Position numbers and translations under genes: made by a program. 36,618 nucleotides of DNA, from positions 1 through 36,618 of the IMG/VR virus record IMGVR_UViG_3300037493_001409; one strand, 5' to 3'. Under the pieces are notes generated by a model, which worked only from the letters and a program-made list of their open reading frames with translations, made no database searches and was not told the DNA's origin. The first letter of the stretch is position 1; each line of letters begins with the position of its first letter. The stretch comes from a virus. Positions 36,594 through 36,618 of this stretch are shown here, piece after piece.

Positions 36594-36618
36594 AATGACG
36601 ATGAACATTAAAGCAGTT
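36494..36618. repeat. Right copy of the 125-bp terminal direct repeat
   Basis: Identical to 1-125. It includes the stop of the 35574-36593 gene and the first 8 codons of the gene that starts at 102 (here at 36595), so the partial gene at the right edge is a duplicate of that gene and should not be counted twice. Confidence 0.95.

Noticed and set aside
1-36618. Integrase, repressor, tRNA genes or CRISPR array
   Set aside because: I looked for these features and saw no tyrosine or serine recombinase, no CI/Cro-like pair, no cloverleaf with a CCA end and no regular spacer array. Very diverged or short forms could be missed by eye.

Overview
The window looks like one complete genome of a short-tailed (podovirus) phage of the P22/Sf6 type, linearised inside a late gene. 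The first 125 bases recur exactly as the last 125 (1-125 = 36494-36618), so the contig closes into a circle of about 36,493 bp. The gene set supports this identification: an Sf6-like small terminase, a large terminase, a 734-aa portal, a scaffold, a P22-type coat protein, P22 gp4-like and gp10-like tail accessory proteins, three ejection-type proteins and a tailspike with a head-binding domain. A circularly permuted, headful-packaged genome would assemble in exactly this way. Ribosome-binding sites are mostly of the AGGAG type and the composition is moderate, so the host is probably a Gram-negative bacterium. A freshwater betaproteobacterium is my guess; nothing in the sequence proves it. I see no integrase, repressor, tRNA or CRISPR array.

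Layout. (1) Late operon, + strand, from 27271 through the junction to 14485: terS, terL, four small genes, portal, a small helical protein, tailspike, a second fibre-like protein, then across the junction two small genes (one with a zinc-peptidase motif), scaffold, coat protein, two small virion-like genes separated by three near-identical GGGGCUUCGGCCCC terminators, gp4-like, gp10-like, a repeat-rich tail protein, a cupin, three ejection proteins and the lysis genes. (2) Lysis region 12400-14485: a membrane protein, a broken lysozyme start, an inserted antisense HNH endonuclease gene, an intact lysozyme and a holin. (3) Minus-strand operon 19895-14465: a primase-helicase followed by a chain of fifteen small overlapping genes, several of them below 60 residues. 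(4) Plus-strand recombination/replication operon 20009-25046: Sak4-like ATPase, two small proteins, DUF669-like protein, RecB/Cas4-like nuclease, SF2 helicase, two small proteins and a VRR-NUC nuclease. (5) Minus-strand operon 26954-25073: small proteins plus a short sliding-clamp homologue. (6) A control region at 26955-27270 rich in dyads and GTACATAGT-type repeats, between operon 5 and terS.

How it may work together. The phage encodes a primase-helicase, an annealase, an SSB-like protein, nucleases and a helicase, but no recognisable DNA polymerase, so host DNA polymerase III probably copies the genome. That makes the 199-aa clamp-like protein at 26127-26726 the most intriguing gene. It keeps the residues that form the partner-binding pocket of bacterial beta clamp but is only about half the usual length. 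The second strong signal is a DNA word (TGTACATAGTGCA) repeated inside the 3' part of terS and present in inverted form upstream of terS, a good candidate for a packaging-recognition or regulatory site. The third is the lysozyme fragment and HNH insertion, where the break falls between two catalytic codons.
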